64,000 nucleotides of DNA from Pseudomonas baltica. GTDB taxonomy: Bacteria; Pseudomonadota; Gammaproteobacteria; Pseudomonadales; Pseudomonadaceae. Positions 35,899-45,140 of this stretch are shown piece after piece. Position 1 is the stretch's first letter. Every line of letters begins with the position of its first letter. A program made the position numbers and the translations under genes. The DNA is taken from positions 4,770,501-4,834,500 of the forward strand of contig NZ_CP134771.1 of the NCBI RefSeq assembly GCF_031880315.1, read 5' to 3'. The notes under the pieces were generated by a model, which had not been told where the DNA came from, did no database searches, and worked only from the letters and a program-made list of their open reading frames with translations.

Positions 35899-36681
35899 AT
35901 GAACATCTTCAAGAAAACCTTGCTATCGAGCGCTTTTATCGCTGCCGGCCTGGCCTTGGGCATCAGCAACGCCAGCGCCGCGCAAGCCGCGCCGGTAAAG
36001 AATATCGTGCTGGTGCACGGCGCCTTCGTGAACGGCTCGGGCTGGAAACCGGTCTACGACATCCTGGTCAAGGACGGCTACCACGTGTCGGTCGCCGAAC
36101 ACCCGCTGACCTCGTTTGCCGATGACGTGACCGCGGTCAAGCGCATCGTCGACCAGCAAGACGGCCCCACTATTCTGGTCGGCCACAGCTACGGCGGCGC
36201 GATCATCACCGATGTCGGCAATGACGAGCATGTCACCGGCCTGGTCTATATCGCCGCTCATGCCCTCGATCAGGGGGAGACCGAAGCGCAGAACGGCAAG
36301 CTGTACCCCAACGCGACCAAGGCGGTGAAGAAAACCGACGACGGCTTCCTCTATCTGGACCCGGCCTTCTACCCCGCGGATTTCGCCGCCGACCTGCCCA
36401 AGGCCCAAGCCGAGTTCGAAGCCAATGCCCAAGAGCTGACTGCAGCCTCGGTATTCACCACCCCGGCGGGCGTCCCAGCCTGGAAAACCAAACCTAGCTG
36501 GTACGCTGTGGCTCAGGCTGACCGCATCATCAACCCGGACCTGGAGCGCATGTATGCCAAACGGGCGAACAGCCATACCATCGAGATCAAGGGCGCCAGT
36601 CACTCGGTGTATGAATCGCATCCCAAAGAAGTGGCGGCGTTGATCGAGCAGGCGGCGCTGCATGCGGCGGACAAGGGCTGA
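35899..36681 (+). CDS. Secreted alpha/beta hydrolase
   Basis: 260 residues. Signal peptide MNIFKKTLLSSAFIAAGLAL to about residue 26 (SASAAQA-like SNASAAQAAP). Oxyanion region LVHGAFVNGSGW, nucleophile Ser in VGHSYGGAII, and catalytic His in GASHSVYESHP. It resembles small extracytoplasmic esterase-like proteins seen in pseudomonads; the substrate is unknown. It is divergent from the two-component pair and followed by its own terminator. Confidence 0.85.
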   Translation: MNIFKKTLLSSAFIAAGLALGISNASAAQAAPVKNIVLVHGAFVNGSGWKPVYDILVKDGYHVSVAEHPLTSFADDVTAVKRIVDQQDGPTILVGHSYGGAIITDVGNDEHVTGLVYIAAHALDQGETEAQNGKLYPNATKAVKKTDDGFLYLDPAFYPADFAADLPKAQAEFEANAQELTAASVFTTPAGVPAWKTKPSWYAVAQADRIINPDLERMYAKRANSHTIEIKGASHSVYESHPKEVAALIEQAALHAADKG

Positions 36682-36734
36682 GCGGCTATCAGTTCTGCCG
36701 AAATAGCCGGGTTACGGTGAGTTGAAGTGATTTG

Positions 36735-36761
36735 AACCCCAGCGCAGTGCTGGGGCTTTTG
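36735..36761 (+). terminator. Rho-independent terminator after the hydrolase
   Basis: CCCCAGC-GCAGT-GCTGGGG stem followed by CTTTT, about 55 bases past the stop. Confidence 0.82.
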
Positions 36762-36909
36762 TGATCATTCGACGGCGATGTAGCCAGCGGTCCACCCCCA
36801 TGCTTGGCTGATCATCTGCGGAAATGATTTGGGCCACTCGCCAGTATGTTTCGGTCTCCCAGCCTGACCTACTCTACCCGGCACTCTGGTCACTGGAAGG
36901 GAATTGCTC

Positions 36910-37788
36910 ATGTGGAAACACGCCATACCACGGCTGCTCGTCTGTATTGCTTTGCTCGGCACCGCCGTCGTGAGTCTGGCAGCGCCACCGCTGCAACTGG
37001 ACGTCTATAACCCAGGCGCGACGGCAGCCTTCCCCGTGAGTTCGGTGCTGGTCAGCGGCGAGAGGGACGCCATCCTCATCGATGCGCAGTTCGCCAGGCC
37101 CCAGGCTGAGCAATTGGTCGCGAAGATCCGCCACAGCGGCAAGAACCTCACCACCATCTACATCAGCCATGGCGATCCGGATTACTACTTCGGCCTGGAG
37201 GCGCTCACAGGGGCCTTCCCCCAGGCCAAGGTCGTCGCCAGTGCGCCGACTGTCGCCCATATCAAGGCCACCATGGCCGCCAAACTGGCGTATTGGGGGC
37301 CGCAGATGGGCGATGGCGCACCCGACAAAGTGATCGTCCCTGAGTTGATGCAGGGTAGTGCGCTCACCCTGGAAGGCCATGAACTGCAGGTCATTGGCCT
37401 GGATGGGCCGCAACCGGAGCGCAGCTTCGTATGGATCCCTTCGATAAAAGCCGTGGTGGGTGGGGTGGTGCTGTCAAACAACATCCACGTGTGGATGGCC
37501 GACACCCAAAGTGCGGCTTCCCATCAGGATTGGCTGGCGACCTTGGCCCGGATCGAAAGCCTCGAACCGGTCACGGTCGTCCCTGGCCACTTCCTGCCTG
37601 GCAAGCTCGATTCCCGCGACGCTGCCGAGTTTACAGCGGGCTACATCAAGGCCTTCGACGCCCAGGCCGCTCAGGTTAAAGACGCGGCAGAGCTGATCGT
37701 GGCGATGCAGGCCCTGTATCCCGATCTGGCCGAGGAATCGTCACTCGAGATCAGCGCCAAGGTGGCCAAGGGTGAAATGCAGTGGTGA
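36910..37788 (+). CDS. Secreted MBL-fold metallo-hydrolase, variant motif
   Basis: 292 residues from ATG 36910, with GGAAGGG eight bases upstream. Signal peptide MWKHAIPRLLVCIALLGTAV ending near SLAAP. The usual HxHxDH metal motif is replaced by SHGDPDYYFG (near residue 83), which keeps the first His and two Asp but loses two His; a later His is in VVPGHFLPG. I believe this variant recurs in a family of exported MBL proteins, so it may bind one metal. The substrate is unknown. It stands alone between two secreted-protein genes. Confidence 0.75.
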   Translation: MWKHAIPRLLVCIALLGTAVVSLAAPPLQLDVYNPGATAAFPVSSVLVSGERDAILIDAQFARPQAEQLVAKIRHSGKNLTTIYISHGDPDYYFGLEALTGAFPQAKVVASAPTVAHIKATMAAKLAYWGPQMGDGAPDKVIVPELMQGSALTLEGHELQVIGLDGPQPERSFVWIPSIKAVVGGVVLSNNIHVWMADTQSAASHQDWLATLARIESLEPVTVVPGHFLPGKLDSRDAAEFTAGYIKAFDAQAAQVKDAAELIVAMQALYPDLAEESSLEISAKVAKGEMQW

Positions 37789-37935
37789 GTTGACGCCACC
37801 CGATACCGTCCGTGGAAGCGACTGGCAGCCCAAAGCGCTTACCTCCCATCGATTGCCATTGAATGATCAAGCCATTCTCAGGTCGATTCCTCCTGCAAGC
37901 GATGAATCCTCGACTCTCTTTAAAGGAATGACCAG

Positions 37936-40476
37936 ATGGCGAATTCATTCAATGTCAAAGACTTCGGCGCCGTGGGCGACGGGCACAGTGACGACACCCT
38001 GGCGTTGCAAGCTGCGATCGACGCCGCATCGGCCGCAGGGGGCGGAACGGTGGTGATCCCCAGCGGCACCTATATCGTCAGCGCCCAGGCCTCCGGCAAC
38101 GCGCTGATACTCAAGGACAACGTTCTGCTCGAAGGCGACACCACTGATCGGCCGACGCTGAAACTGGCAAACGGTTCCAGCGCTGATATCGACGGCATCC
38201 TGCGCGCTGATGGTAATGCGGTCGGCGTCAGCAGTCTGGTTATCGACGGCAACCGCGCGCATACCACGGGCGTGGTCAGCGATTTATCGCTGGGCGACGG
38301 CGCGCAACTGACGCTGAATTACGTCCAGGCCACCAACGCGTCCGGCTACGGCCTCGATCTACGCGCTGAGGGCGGTCAGGTCCAGTCCGACAAGGCCTAC
38401 GTGGATTACAACGGGCAGGGCGGCGTGATCACGGCGGGGCTGGTCGGCAGTGCGCTCGATGACCTGATCGTCACGGACAACGATGGCAACGGTCTCACCA
38501 CTCAAGGTGCGGTGAGGGTGCAAGACATCACCAGCACCAGTAATCAGGGCTATGGCGTCGCCGTTGTGGGTGACGCTGATGGCCATGCGGCGCAGTTGAT
38601 CAGTGGATCGATCACCAGCAACCGCACCAGTGGAGTATTGATCGACAAGGCCAGCGACGCGGTGGTCGATCACCTGTCCATCTCGTACAACCGCCTGTTG
38701 GCCATCGAGGTACGCGATTCCCAGGGTACCCAGATCAGCACCAATCATATCGATGGCAGCTACCTGGACGCCAACCACTCCTACGTGCTTGTGCAAGACA
38801 GCACCGGCACCGAAGTGCGTGGCAACGTGATTGGCGCAACGGGCTATTATGACGGCGCGAGGTCTACCTACGGCGTCGAGGAGCGCGGCCAGAGCAACGA
38901 CAACCGTATTGGTGACAACTTCATCGGCAACGCCACCGAGGGCGACGTCAAGGTGGTCGGCGCCACGACCGCAGTGTTCGATAACACCGACGCGTTGACC
39001 ACCTACGGCTCCACGGGTGACGACGTGATCTCCGAATATGCCCGGGCTTACAACACTGTGTTGTATGGCGGTGCTGGTGACGACGTGATAATGGGTGGGG
39101 ACCTCGACAATGAGTTGATCGGCGGTGCCGGCGTGGACCAGCTCGTGGGTGCGCAGCGCCACGATACCTTCCGATTCACCCAGCTGACCGACAGCTATCG
39201 CACTGCAAGCGCGAGCTTTGCCGATACCATCAGCGCGTTCGATGTCAGCAAGGACAGCATCGATGTCACCAGCCTGGGGCTTAGCGGCCTGGGCAATGGC
39301 CACAACGGCACGTTGGACCTGACCTACAACGCCGACAAGGACCTTACCTACCTCAAGAGCTATGACGCCGACGCTCAAGGCCAGCGCTTCGAGCTGATCC
39401 TCAAAGGCGACTACCGCACCAGCCTGACCGCGGATAATTTCCTCCCGCTCACCAACGGCACATCCGGCGACGACAGCCTGCAAGGCACCACTCACGGCCG
39501 TGACACTCTGGTAGGCGGCGATGGCCGCGACGTGCTTTCGGGCCGCGGCGACGATGATCGCCTGGACGGCGGTGGCGGTGCCGATCGGCTGATCGGCGGT
39601 CAGGGCGCGGATACCTTCGTCTATAACCACCTGACCGACAGCCAGGTCGATGCCGCCGGGAAGGATCAGGGCCGCGACCTGATCGTCGACTTCAACAGTG
39701 CCGACCACGACCAGATCGACGTCTCTGCCTTGGGGTTCACCGGTTTCGGCGATGGTTACGGCACCACACTGAGCCTGACCTACGACAGCGCCAACGACAT
39801 CACTCGCCTCAGCTCAAAAGAGCTGGACAGCGCCGGCAATCGTTTCCAGGTCGCCCTGAACGGCGACCATGTGCTTGACCTGGGCGCCAACGCTGTCGAG
39901 TTCGCCCGGGCTGACAGCCCGCAAGAAACCAGCACCTATCCGGGGCAGATCTTGACCACCGGCACGGCGGCGAGCGACAGGCTCATCGGCTCGGCAGACG
40001 CGGACCGTCTCTATGGGCTGGACGGTGACGATGTGCTGCAGGGGGGCGCCAATAGCGATTTCCTGCTCGGTGGCCATGGCGCTGACAAACTTACCGGCGG
40101 CAGCGGTAGTGATTACTTCGTGTTCCAGAGCGTCGAGGACAGCTACCGCACCGCTGACCAGAGCCATACCGACCTGATCACCGATTTCAATCAGGGCTAC
40201 GACAGCCTCTCCGTCAGCGCACTGGGCTACACCGATATCGGCGATGGCTTCAACGGCACCTTGAAGATCGACTACAACGCCGCCCTTGACCGCACCTATG
40301 TCCGCGACCTGCAGGGCGACGACCAGGGGCGGTTTTTCCAGATCGCCCTGAGCGGCGATCAGACCCAGAACCTGCGGTACAACAACATGGGCTTCGCGGA
40401 TCGCGATGTGTCGGCGGATGTCGCGCCGATCGAGGTGGTGGGTGTGGCTACTCATGCCGATCATGCTGTTGGGTGA
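37936..40476 (+). CDS. AlgE-like mannuronan C5-epimerase, catalytic residues lost
   Basis: 846 residues; AAAGGA precedes the ATG and there is no signal peptide, as for AlgE-type proteins exported by type I secretion. Residues 1-355 form a parallel beta-helix A-module (FNVKDFGAVGDGHSDDTLAL). Three R-modules follow (about 365-500, 510-660, 675-830), each with RTX nonapeptides (GGAGDDVIMGG, GGRGDD-like) and a DTFRF-type tail. By manual alignment to AlgE4, Tyr149 is kept (Y138), but the DPHE box reads DLRA (His154 to R143), Asp178 becomes A167 and Arg195 becomes G184. Epimerase activity is therefore doubtful; an alginate-binding or structural role is possible. No secretion genes are adjacent. Confidence 0.85.
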   Translation: MANSFNVKDFGAVGDGHSDDTLALQAAIDAASAAGGGTVVIPSGTYIVSAQASGNALILKDNVLLEGDTTDRPTLKLANGSSADIDGILRADGNAVGVSSLVIDGNRAHTTGVVSDLSLGDGAQLTLNYVQATNASGYGLDLRAEGGQVQSDKAYVDYNGQGGVITAGLVGSALDDLIVTDNDGNGLTTQGAVRVQDITSTSNQGYGVAVVGDADGHAAQLISGSITSNRTSGVLIDKASDAVVDHLSISYNRLLAIEVRDSQGTQISTNHIDGSYLDANHSYVLVQDSTGTEVRGNVIGATGYYDGARSTYGVEERGQSNDNRIGDNFIGNATEGDVKVVGATTAVFDNTDALTTYGSTGDDVISEYARAYNTVLYGGAGDDVIMGGDLDNELIGGAGVDQLVGAQRHDTFRFTQLTDSYRTASASFADTISAFDVSKDSIDVTSLGLSGLGNGHNGTLDLTYNADKDLTYLKSYDADAQGQRFELILKGDYRTSLTADNFLPLTNGTSGDDSLQGTTHGRDTLVGGDGRDVLSGRGDDDRLDGGGGADRLIGGQGADTFVYNHLTDSQVDAAGKDQGRDLIVDFNSADHDQIDVSALGFTGFGDGYGTTLSLTYDSANDITRLSSKELDSAGNRFQVALNGDHVLDLGANAVEFARADSPQETSTYPGQILTTGTAASDRLIGSADADRLYGLDGDDVLQGGANSDFLLGGHGADKLTGGSGSDYFVFQSVEDSYRTADQSHTDLITDFNQGYDSLSVSALGYTDIGDGFNGTLKIDYNAALDRTYVRDLQGDDQGRFFQIALSGDQTQNLRYNNMGFADRDVSADVAPIEVVGVATHADHAVG

Positions 40477-40485
40477 TCAAGGCAC

Positions 40486-40513
40486 AACCCCGCTCACTCA
40501 ATGATGCGGGGTT
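40486..40513. terminator. Possible terminator after the epimerase-like gene
   Basis: AACCCCGC (40486-40493) pairs with GCGGGGTT (40506-40513) around a 12-base loop. There is no T-run, so the function is uncertain. Confidence 0.4.
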
Positions 40514-40633
40514 CACTGGTCACGACTGCACACTTTCTCGGCATTACCACCCTCTAATCCCCTCAAGCTTTCCCACCCCCGGCCGTTAAATGTACAGGAC
40601 CCGATACATTCATATAGAGAATGGACAAATCTC

Positions 40634-42217
40634 ATGACGGCCATTACATCTGCCAGCCTGCCCCTGACGACCAGCCTCACCGCCATCACGCCGATCACCA
40701 GTGTGCCGGCGGCCACGACCCTGATCTCCACCACGGCGACCACAGCCGCGGATTCACCCGCGGCGGTGGTATCCCTGGGCAACGCCATCACCACGGCAGT
40801 GGACCTGTACTCCTCCCGGGGCACGCTGGCTGATGCGCCGCCCGCTCTGATGTGGGAAAACACCACGCAGAACAAGGTCACCAGCACCATTGCCGGCAAC
40901 CTGAACTCGCAGGACGCATCGACGCGCTTCAAGGGCCTCGGCGCGGCACTGTTGACGCAGTTCGCCAACAGCGGTAGCGGTTTTTCGCAGTCGGTGCTGC
41001 AGCCGACCGGTAATGCCACGCCTTCTGCTTCGGCGCTGACCGCCCTGCAGTCCAACCTGCATGCCAATGCCGAAAACGCCGTGAGCCTGACCATCAAGAC
41101 CGCCAGCGGCGCCACGGTGACGCTGAGCCTGAGCAGCAGCGACACGGGCCTGGGGGCGCAGGTCAGCGTGACGGGTGGCAAGCTCAACGACAGTGAACTG
41201 GCGGCCGTGAGCAAGCTGGCAGATGGTTTTCAGAGCGCCATCGATGGCCTGGGGGCCAAGCCGCCCAAGCTGAATCTGGACGGGCTGACCCAGTTCGACA
41301 AGAGTGCGCTGACCTCCGTGGACTTCACGGCCAAGCTGGCGGGCGGTGATATCCAGACGCTGAGTTTTTCGGCCGACGCCAATAAACGCAGCGTCAGCAT
41401 GACCGGTGTGGTGGGCGATCTCAACTTGAGCGTCGACACCCGCAACACCGCGATTCTGGGCAACGCCGCGCAGCAAGCCAAGGCGTTGCAGACCTACCTG
41501 ACGAAGTTCGATTCAGCCCGTGCCCGCGGTCACGGCGACGAAGAGTTGATGGGCATGTTCAAGGACGCGTTCACCACCTTCAATACCAATGTCGGTAGCG
41601 CGGCGGCTACCACGAGCGGGGCGGTGTTGAACGATACCGACCATGCGATGTTGACCGGCCTTGCGGATTTCAGCGCGTCCATCAGCCAGCACGCGCAGTC
41701 GGTCAACCCGATGCGCACCAACGAGGTGGACACCTTCGCCTACACCGTGTCGCAGTCGACCCAGGCCAAGGGCGCGCAGGCCAATCGCAGCATCGATCAG
41801 CAGCAGCAGTCGCAGCTCAGTGCCAGCTATCACCAGGCGCTATACCCGGGCACCAGCTTGAACCTGACCCTGGACAAAGACTCGCAGAACTACACCTATT
41901 TCAAGATTGCCGACAGCGCCAGCAGCTCGTCGAGCATCGCCTACAGCAAGAACGCAATCATTTCGGCGGCACTGTCGCAGTCGTCCACGCAGTCCAAGAC
42001 CGCGCTTACCTATGTGCTCGGGCAGTTGCAGTCGACCGTCACCACACCCAAGCAGGTGGCGCAGGCGAGCAGTGTCAAGGACTTGCTGGAGGATGCCCTC
42101 AAGCAGGACAAAGCCTCGGGCTTTGGTGGCAGTGGCAATGGCCCGGCATACAAGGCCGCCATCAACGGCATTCACGAGCGCGTGCTGGGTGCGTTGGACA
42201 TCGCTACGTCAAATTGA
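40634..42217 (+). CDS. Ser/Thr/Ala-rich hypothetical protein
   Basis: 527 residues, low complexity at the start (Thr/Ala-rich first 50), no clear signal peptide or membrane helix. The body alternates amphipathic beta-like segments (VSLTIKTASGATVTLSLSSS, LTSVDFTAKLAGGDIQTLSF) and helices near the end (LTYVLGQLQSTVTTPKQVAQ). The composition (few Cys, many Ser/Thr/Asn/Gly) is that of secreted or surface proteins; being next to an RTX-type protein fits. I recognise no domain. Confidence 0.65.
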   Translation: MTAITSASLPLTTSLTAITPITSVPAATTLISTTATTAADSPAAVVSLGNAITTAVDLYSSRGTLADAPPALMWENTTQNKVTSTIAGNLNSQDASTRFKGLGAALLTQFANSGSGFSQSVLQPTGNATPSASALTALQSNLHANAENAVSLTIKTASGATVTLSLSSSDTGLGAQVSVTGGKLNDSELAAVSKLADGFQSAIDGLGAKPPKLNLDGLTQFDKSALTSVDFTAKLAGGDIQTLSFSADANKRSVSMTGVVGDLNLSVDTRNTAILGNAAQQAKALQTYLTKFDSARARGHGDEELMGMFKDAFTTFNTNVGSAAATTSGAVLNDTDHAMLTGLADFSASISQHAQSVNPMRTNEVDTFAYTVSQSTQAKGAQANRSIDQQQQSQLSASYHQALYPGTSLNLTLDKDSQNYTYFKIADSASSSSSIAYSKNAIISAALSQSSTQSKTALTYVLGQLQSTVTTPKQVAQASSVKDLLEDALKQDKASGFGGSGNGPAYKAAINGIHERVLGALDIATSN

Positions 42218-42225
42218 CAGCGTAT

Positions 42226-42250
42226 GCGCCGGGGCACAGGGCCCCGGTGC
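42226..42250. terminator. Stem-loop between convergent genes
   Basis: GCGCCGGGGC and GGCCCCGGTGC form a very stable stem with an ACA loop exactly between the convergent stops at 42217 and 42257. No T-tract, so at most a weak bidirectional terminator. Confidence 0.5.
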
Positions 42251-42256
42251 GGCGTG

Positions 42257-42961
42257 TCAAGCCAGGGTGCAACCGGCGAACGCGGTCTGTTCCTGAATCG
42301 CGGTGGCAATGCTCTTGCGCGTGGCCACATGTTCGACGCCATGGCTGTCGGTAAACACCGCAGGCACGAGCACTTCTTTCTCTTCTTCGTCCATTTCGAT
42401 GCTGAAACCCAGCAGCGCGAACGCTTCGCCATCCTGGCTGAGATTGGCTGCCGGGCGCCCGACGCGGATCGGGAACGGCAGGCTGACCTCACCGTTGCTG
42501 AGGGTGAAGACTTCCATCTCTTTTTTCGGGCGCGAGGCCTTGGCCTTGCCGCCGGGCTCTTTCATGGCCAGGTGGGTGTGGTTGAGCACCTTCAGGGCCA
42601 GGCCGTAGATGATGTTCTCGAACGCCGGATCGTTACGGAAATTGTGCAGGATCTGCGAAATCGAGAAACGGCTGCTCAGGTCTTCCAGGGCCGTGGCGTT
42701 GGCTTGCTCGATGTCCTTGATCTGCTTGAGTTCGCCCATCAGCTCATGGGCGCGATCGTCGTCGGTATCGTCCATCGCCTTGCGGATGGCGGCCCGCAGT
42801 TCACGGATCTTCTCGCTTTCGCCACTGGTATTGAAGGCATCGAGCACCATCTCGCTGATGTTCTTGGCCTGTGGCAGATGCTCGGAGCGATTGATCGCGT
42901 GTTCGTATTCGTCTTTGGGCGCCAGGGCGTGTGCAGCGGTCTCGGTGTTCGTGCTTTGCAT
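42257..42961 (-). CDS. Hypothetical protein, charged helical with C-terminal beta domain
   Basis: 234 residues from ATG 42961 (MQSTNTETAAHALAPKDEYE); the frame is open 54 codons further upstream without coding character. Residues 30-110 are charged and helical, probably coiled coil (IRELRAAIRKAMDDTDDDRA, HELMGELKQIKDIEQA). A basic hinge (KAKASRPKKE) leads to a C-terminal domain (GEVSLPFPIRVGRP, LLGFSIEMDEEEKEVLVP). Cytoplasmic by composition. No family recognised. Confidence 0.65.
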   Translation of the reverse strand: MQSTNTETAAHALAPKDEYEHAINRSEHLPQAKNISEMVLDAFNTSGESEKIRELRAAIRKAMDDTDDDRAHELMGELKQIKDIEQANATALEDLSSRFSISQILHNFRNDPAFENIIYGLALKVLNHTHLAMKEPGGKAKASRPKKEMEVFTLSNGEVSLPFPIRVGRPAANLSQDGEAFALLGFSIEMDEEEKEVLVPAVFTDSHGVEHVATRKSIATAIQEQTAFAGCTLA

Positions 42962-43179
42962 TGTCGATCCATGTATCGGGTGAAGGGCGTGCAAGGTCGC
43001 GATGCCGGGTCGCGACGGTGCCGGGCAGGCATTAAATTCGCTTCTGGCCAGGAGTGCAATGGTGGCGGTGGTCGCAGGGCACTGGCCGAGACCAGTGGGC
43101 ACCGCCCATCCATTGCGCTGCACTTTGTGCCGCCTTTGCCACTCACAACTTCATGAACCCATGATCGAGTGAGGATTGT

Positions 43180-43608
43180 ATGGCTACGCACAAGCAAGAA
43201 CATCGCCCGGTAGACGACGTATCCCAGGACCTCAACGAGGTACCACCCGAAGGCATCGAGCCGGACCTGACCCCCGCGCCGGGCACTCAGCGCGGGATTC
43301 CCGATGCCGAGCCGGCCCGTACTCAGCACGAGGCTCCAGCCTCGGCTACAAGCCCGGCGCCTGGCTTTAGCCAAAGCCAAGGCCAAGGCCAAGGCCAAGG
43401 CGAGAGTCAGACACAGAGCCAGAGCCAGAGCCCCGGCCAGACCCAAAGCCAGACGCAGAAAGATCTAGGTTTTGACCCGGATTCGCCGGATGTGGCCGAT
43501 CCCCAGGTCGATCCGGTCGGGCCCGCACAGATTCCTGATGATGCCCCCGGCATGCAAGTGAAGAAGCGCGTCAATGACGATGAATACCCGCCTTATAACA
43601 AGCCGTAA
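43180..43608 (+). CDS. Hydrophilic disordered protein with Gln/Ser repeats
   Basis: 142 residues, almost entirely polar: Pro/Glu-rich start (VDDVSQDLNEVPPEGIEPDL), a central run of SQ/GQ/TQ dipeptides (about residues 62-94) encoded by hexamer-like repeats, and an acidic end (NDDEYPPYNKP). Predicted disordered and probably stress-related by composition, similar to small hydrophilic orphan proteins of Pseudomonas. It is divergent from the gene at 42257 across 218 bases. Confidence 0.6.
   Translation: MATHKQEHRPVDDVSQDLNEVPPEGIEPDLTPAPGTQRGIPDAEPARTQHEAPASATSPAPGFSQSQGQGQGQGESQTQSQSQSPGQTQSQTQKDLGFDPDSPDVADPQVDPVGPAQIPDDAPGMQVKKRVNDDEYPPYNKP
43369..43458 (+). repeat. Imperfect hexamer repeats inside the disordered protein
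   Basis: GCCAAG/GCCAAA/GCCAGA units repeat over about 90 bases, including four near-identical GCCAAG units in a row from about 43377. Likely length-variable between strains by slippage, in steps that keep the frame. Confidence 0.75.
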
Positions 43609-43822
43609 GCGGCCGTCATTGTTACAAGATCAAGTCCCGACGACCCTTGTTTGTGTCTTGGCGATAACCGGTATATGCCACGCAGCCCACGAAAACCGCT
43701 GCCTGGCGCCGCGAGCCGCAGCCCAGACGCCTGGCGATGCCGGCCCAGGGCTGTACACGGACGCAGCCTGTTCTACACTCAGGCTGAAAACAACAAGAGT
43801 CCCAACCATAAGGGAAATCGTC

Positions 43823-44035
43823 ATGATCGATTACAAGACCGAAAACCGTTGCTTGCTGTCCACCATCGCATCCGGGGAGATGCAGATCACCGGCAGGACT
43901 TCTCAGACTGTCACCGCGCTTATCCTGGCGGGTTTTCTGGCGGACCAGAAGACCTGCGAACCTGATGGCATGATGATGCATCGCGTCAGCCTGACGCCGG
44001 CAGGGCACCGATTACTGGAGGGTTTGTGGTACTGA
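43823..44035 (+). CDS. Small winged-helix-like hypothetical protein
   Basis: 70 residues; AAGGGAA lies eight bases before the ATG. Pattern: helix (TENRCLLSTIASGEMQIT), recognition-like helix (SQTVTALILAGFLADQK) and a strand-loop ending VSLTPAGHRLLEGLWY, as in minimal winged helices. Similar in plan to the fragment at 31120. Regulatory function is a guess. Confidence 0.6.
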   Translation: MIDYKTENRCLLSTIASGEMQITGRTSQTVTALILAGFLADQKTCEPDGMMMHRVSLTPAGHRLLEGLWY

Positions 44036-44065
44036 AGCGTTTGATGATTTTGCGCTGACTGTACC

Positions 44066-44154
44066 GGCCTCTTCGCGGGCAAGCCTTGCTCCCACGGTGT
44101 TTAATGTTTCATCTTCATCCACCAGTGGTAGCAAGGCTTGCTCGCGAAGAGGCC
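44066..44154. repeat. REP pair
   Basis: The left arm at 44066-44095 (GGCCTCTTCGCGGGCAAGCC start) and right arm at 44125-44154 match with three mismatches around a 29-base centre, the same spacing as the pair at 14332. Confidence 0.9.
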
Positions 44155-44211
44155 CAAAACATCACCTCGTTGACTGCGGTTATACTCGTGTTTTTTCTCC
44201 GCAGGCTGCCC

Positions 44212-44829
44212 ATGACCGACCCCCATCGCCTTCCCGTTCCCCTCGCCAAAGCCTATCGATTGCTCAACCATGGCCCGACCGTACTGGTCAGCGCTGCCCA
44301 TGACGGCGCGCGCAATATCATGGCGGCCGCCTGGTCGGTGCCCATCGATTTCGACCCGCCCAAGGTCGCGGTGGTGCTCGACAAGTCGACCTGGACCCGC
44401 AAGCTGCTGGAAGCCTCGGGCACCTTTGTGCTGCAGGTACCGGTGGTGACCCAGGCCAATCTGGTCGAAACCGTCGGCTCGGTGTCCGGCTTGGCGCTGG
44501 ATGAAGCCGGCGATGGCGACAAGTTCGAGCGCTACGGTCTGCAGACATTTGCCGGCGCGGTGATCGATGCGCCGTTGCTGGAAGGCTGCGTGGCCTGGCT
44601 CGAATGCCGACTGATCCCTGAGCCGCACAATCAGGAGACCTACGACCTGTTCCTCGGCGAAGTCGTCGCCGCCCATGCCGATTCGCGGGTGTTCAAGGAG
44701 GGCCACTGGGACTTTACCGGCCACGATGAGCTGCGCACCCTGCACCATATCGCCGGTGGGCATTTCCTGGTGATTGGCGAGGCGGTGCAGGGCAGTGAGC
44801 AGCCGCCGTTGCCTCCCAGCGGAGCCTGA
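44212..44829 (+). CDS. Flavin reductase family protein
   Basis: 205 residues from ATG 44212. A split-barrel flavin-binding domain: GPTVLVSAAHDGARNIMAAA, then WSVPIDFDPPKVAVVLDKST with the flavin-contacting loop, and a YDLFLGEVVAAHADSRVF strand. The family uses FMN with NAD(P)H to supply reduced flavin or acts as an orphan FMN protein. It is not linked to the rut genes 6 kb away and differs from RutF. Confidence 0.82.
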   Translation: MTDPHRLPVPLAKAYRLLNHGPTVLVSAAHDGARNIMAAAWSVPIDFDPPKVAVVLDKSTWTRKLLEASGTFVLQVPVVTQANLVETVGSVSGLALDEAGDGDKFERYGLQTFAGAVIDAPLLEGCVAWLECRLIPEPHNQETYDLFLGEVVAAHADSRVFKEGHWDFTGHDELRTLHHIAGGHFLVIGEAVQGSEQPPLPPSGA

Positions 44830-44948
44830 ACGGGCCGGACGGTACAGAGAATTTTGTAACCAAGGCTGTCCAATACCGCATGTTGGAGGCCTCAGCGCTA
44901 TGCTCCGCGACGTCAAACGGAATTAATCATCACTACAGGCCGCTTTTC

Positions 44949-45140
44949 ATGTCTACCCATTCTTTCTTCGATCGCGAGGTTGTAGAGCGCGCGGCAAAAA
45001 AAATGATGGAACACAAAAATGGCTCGAGTGCGCCGGGTTTGTCCCTCGAGCTTAAAGTCGCTATTGGCTGGAAGGAAAAAACAGAGGAGCAAATCCAGGC
45101 AGCATTCCGCGAAGCGGTGCTAAAGCTGCGTCGTGGCTGA
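44949..45140 (+). CDS. Small hypothetical protein
   Basis: 63 residues (MSTHSFFDREVVERAAKKMM), charged and helical, ending in AAFREAVLKLRRG. The low-GC first half (AAAAAAAATGATG near 44997) contrasts with the surroundings. It overlaps the next ORF by eight bases, so the two may be a coupled pair of foreign origin. Function unknown. Confidence 0.5.
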   Translation: MSTHSFFDREVVERAAKKMMEHKNGSSAPGLSLELKVAIGWKEKTEEQIQAAFREAVLKLRRG

